From positions 4,584,666 through 4,648,665 of the forward strand of contig NC_048557.2 in the NCBI RefSeq assembly GCF_902806685.2: a stretch of 64,000 nt of DNA. The letters run 5' to 3'. The notes beneath the pieces are model-generated. The model saw only the letters and a program-made list of their open reading frames with translations, ran no database searches and was not told where the DNA came from. Positions 62,801 to 64,000 of this stretch are shown here, piece by piece. This stretch comes from Maniola hyperantus. Taxonomy: Eukaryota; Arthropoda; Insecta; Lepidoptera; Nymphalidae. Position numbers and translations under genes: made by a program. Within the stretch, counting starts at the first letter, position 1; every line of letters begins with the position of its first letter.

Positions 62801-64000
62801 TCTTATGTAAGTATCATACATTGCTCAGAGATAATGAGAGCAAAAATTCCCCGAGTACTTAGTTGAATTTTTATTTTAATTGAAGTTTCGGGCTTACCTA
62901 CCAAAAGTAAAAAATTCAATCTTAAAATTTAACATTAACGTAACTATAATTGCTTTTCTAAGAGGTAATATTTTGATAATAATCAATTACCTAAACTGAC
63001 CATAATATTATACTTCATAAAATATTCATTAATTTAAGCCGTATGTTATTTTAGGCGTTGCAACTAAAACGGGAAAATAAAAGGAAAAGAAAAAAAAGAA
63101 AATGTTACTATACATAAAAATTATTGTATTCTATCATCAATAACATAGGGTATAGTTACACAAAAAAATAAAATTAGAGGAAAACAAAATTTATACATAT
63201 CTCTTAACTTAAATATTAAAAAAAAATTAAATATAAAAAAAGAAAACAAATTATACACGCTATCAACACAAGATGTTACTAAAGAGGAAGAAAACAAAAA
63301 AAAAAACAGTATTTTACAATTTCCTAGAACAATCGCCTAAAGGTATAAAGACATTACAGTGTTCTTGGATGTCGTGATGTGACAGAATGCGATCGCAGTA
63401 AAACATTTTATATGAAGACGTGCACACTTGGCGCAAGATGGACCTTATGCCCAAGAGGCGGGTGGTTCCAAAAAGTCGATCGATCGCGCTGCAGATACAG
63501 TTACAAATTACAACACATCACAACACTATAATGTATTCACACCTTAACGCTTCCCGAACCAGCGTTCAAACATAATCTTAAGATTAAAATTTGTTGTTAA
63601 GAATTTGGCGTCAATTTTAGGATTCATTTTTGAGATTAGCGTAATAGGTATTTTCGTGGTCCGAAGTTTTTCGAAAAACGACGCGTGCGAAATACATATG
63701 TAGTGAGGTAACTTTACAATACAAAGGAACGCATAGGTCCGCGACTTAGGCTGCATTTTTAATCTATGTATCTATTTTAAATTTAAATCATTTATTATTA
63801 TGTGTATAATAGATATTTTTTCTAAGACATCTTCTCGTATTGCAGATTACAAAGGACACTTGATCGTATTAAAATCTAATACCAAAGCCATAAAATCAGC
63901 TTAAATAATAATTAATTAAGCAACAAATCGTTATATTATGTACCGTGACATTAAAACTAAGAACGTTAACAAAAAAAAGAATAATATTCAAAGTACATTT

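Larger units (their letters stand above)
55582..64000. other. Region 3' of NAT10 without a recognised gene
   Basis: I find no exon that I can assign. Contents: a GTAC-family MITE at 55633-55814, parts of the 'CTTGGCCGG' repeat at 55850-56040 and 58469-58670, the 212-bp duplicate at 56740-56951, an inverted-repeat element at 57605-57790, a MITE at 61187-61340, a palindrome at 62409-62515 and the repeat at 62655-62800. From about 62880 the sequence is very A/T-rich and could be a 3' UTR or intron of a neighbour on the right. A minus-strand frame at 58068-58370 is discussed as a finding. Confidence 0.5.

Overview
The window looks like nuclear DNA from a moth or butterfly (Lepidoptera). Both genes are split into many short exons with GT-AG introns. 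The introns are packed with short inverted-repeat DNA elements, tRNA-derived SINEs and LINE tails of kinds I know from lepidopteran genomes. I cannot name the species. There are no bacterial-type operons, CRISPR arrays or rRNA genes.

Two conserved genes are arranged head to head. On the minus strand, 38115 down to 3583, lies the fly Bap170 / vertebrate ARID2 orthologue, the ARID-RFX-zinc-finger subunit of the PBAP/PBAF (SWI/SNF) chromatin remodeller. I assembled 34 coding exons that stay in frame (about 1528 codons). The last conserved C-terminal piece is not found in the window and probably lies beyond its left edge. On the plus strand, 38776 to 55580, lies a complete NAT10/Kre33-type RNA cytidine acetyltransferase: 18 exons, 986 residues. 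The 660 bases between the two start codons must hold both promoters.

Layout: 1-3582, the presumed last intron of Bap170 with dispersed repeats; 3583-5976, zinc-finger exons and adjacent exons; 6310-25699, a long chain of small Gln-rich exons separated by repeat-filled introns; 27446-30228, the RFX-domain exons, flanked by a 0.4-kb inverted repeat; 31628-36415, the armadillo-like exons; 36645-38115, the ARID exons; 38776-55580, NAT10; 55582-64000, no gene I can recognise, with repeats only.

The two genes act in different processes: Bap170 in chromatin targeting, NAT10 in ac4C modification of rRNA and tRNA and in ribosome biogenesis. Their shared promoter region suggests co-expression as housekeeping genes, but no shared pathway. 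I found no clearly new multi-gene system. The most notable structures are: a duplicated Gln-rich exon whose second copy is dead; a decapeptide repeat in Bap170 with several sumoylation-type motifs; an identical 212-bp segment present at two places 2.3 kb apart; an inverted repeat flanking the RFX exons; and two SINEs lying the same distance from splice donors.
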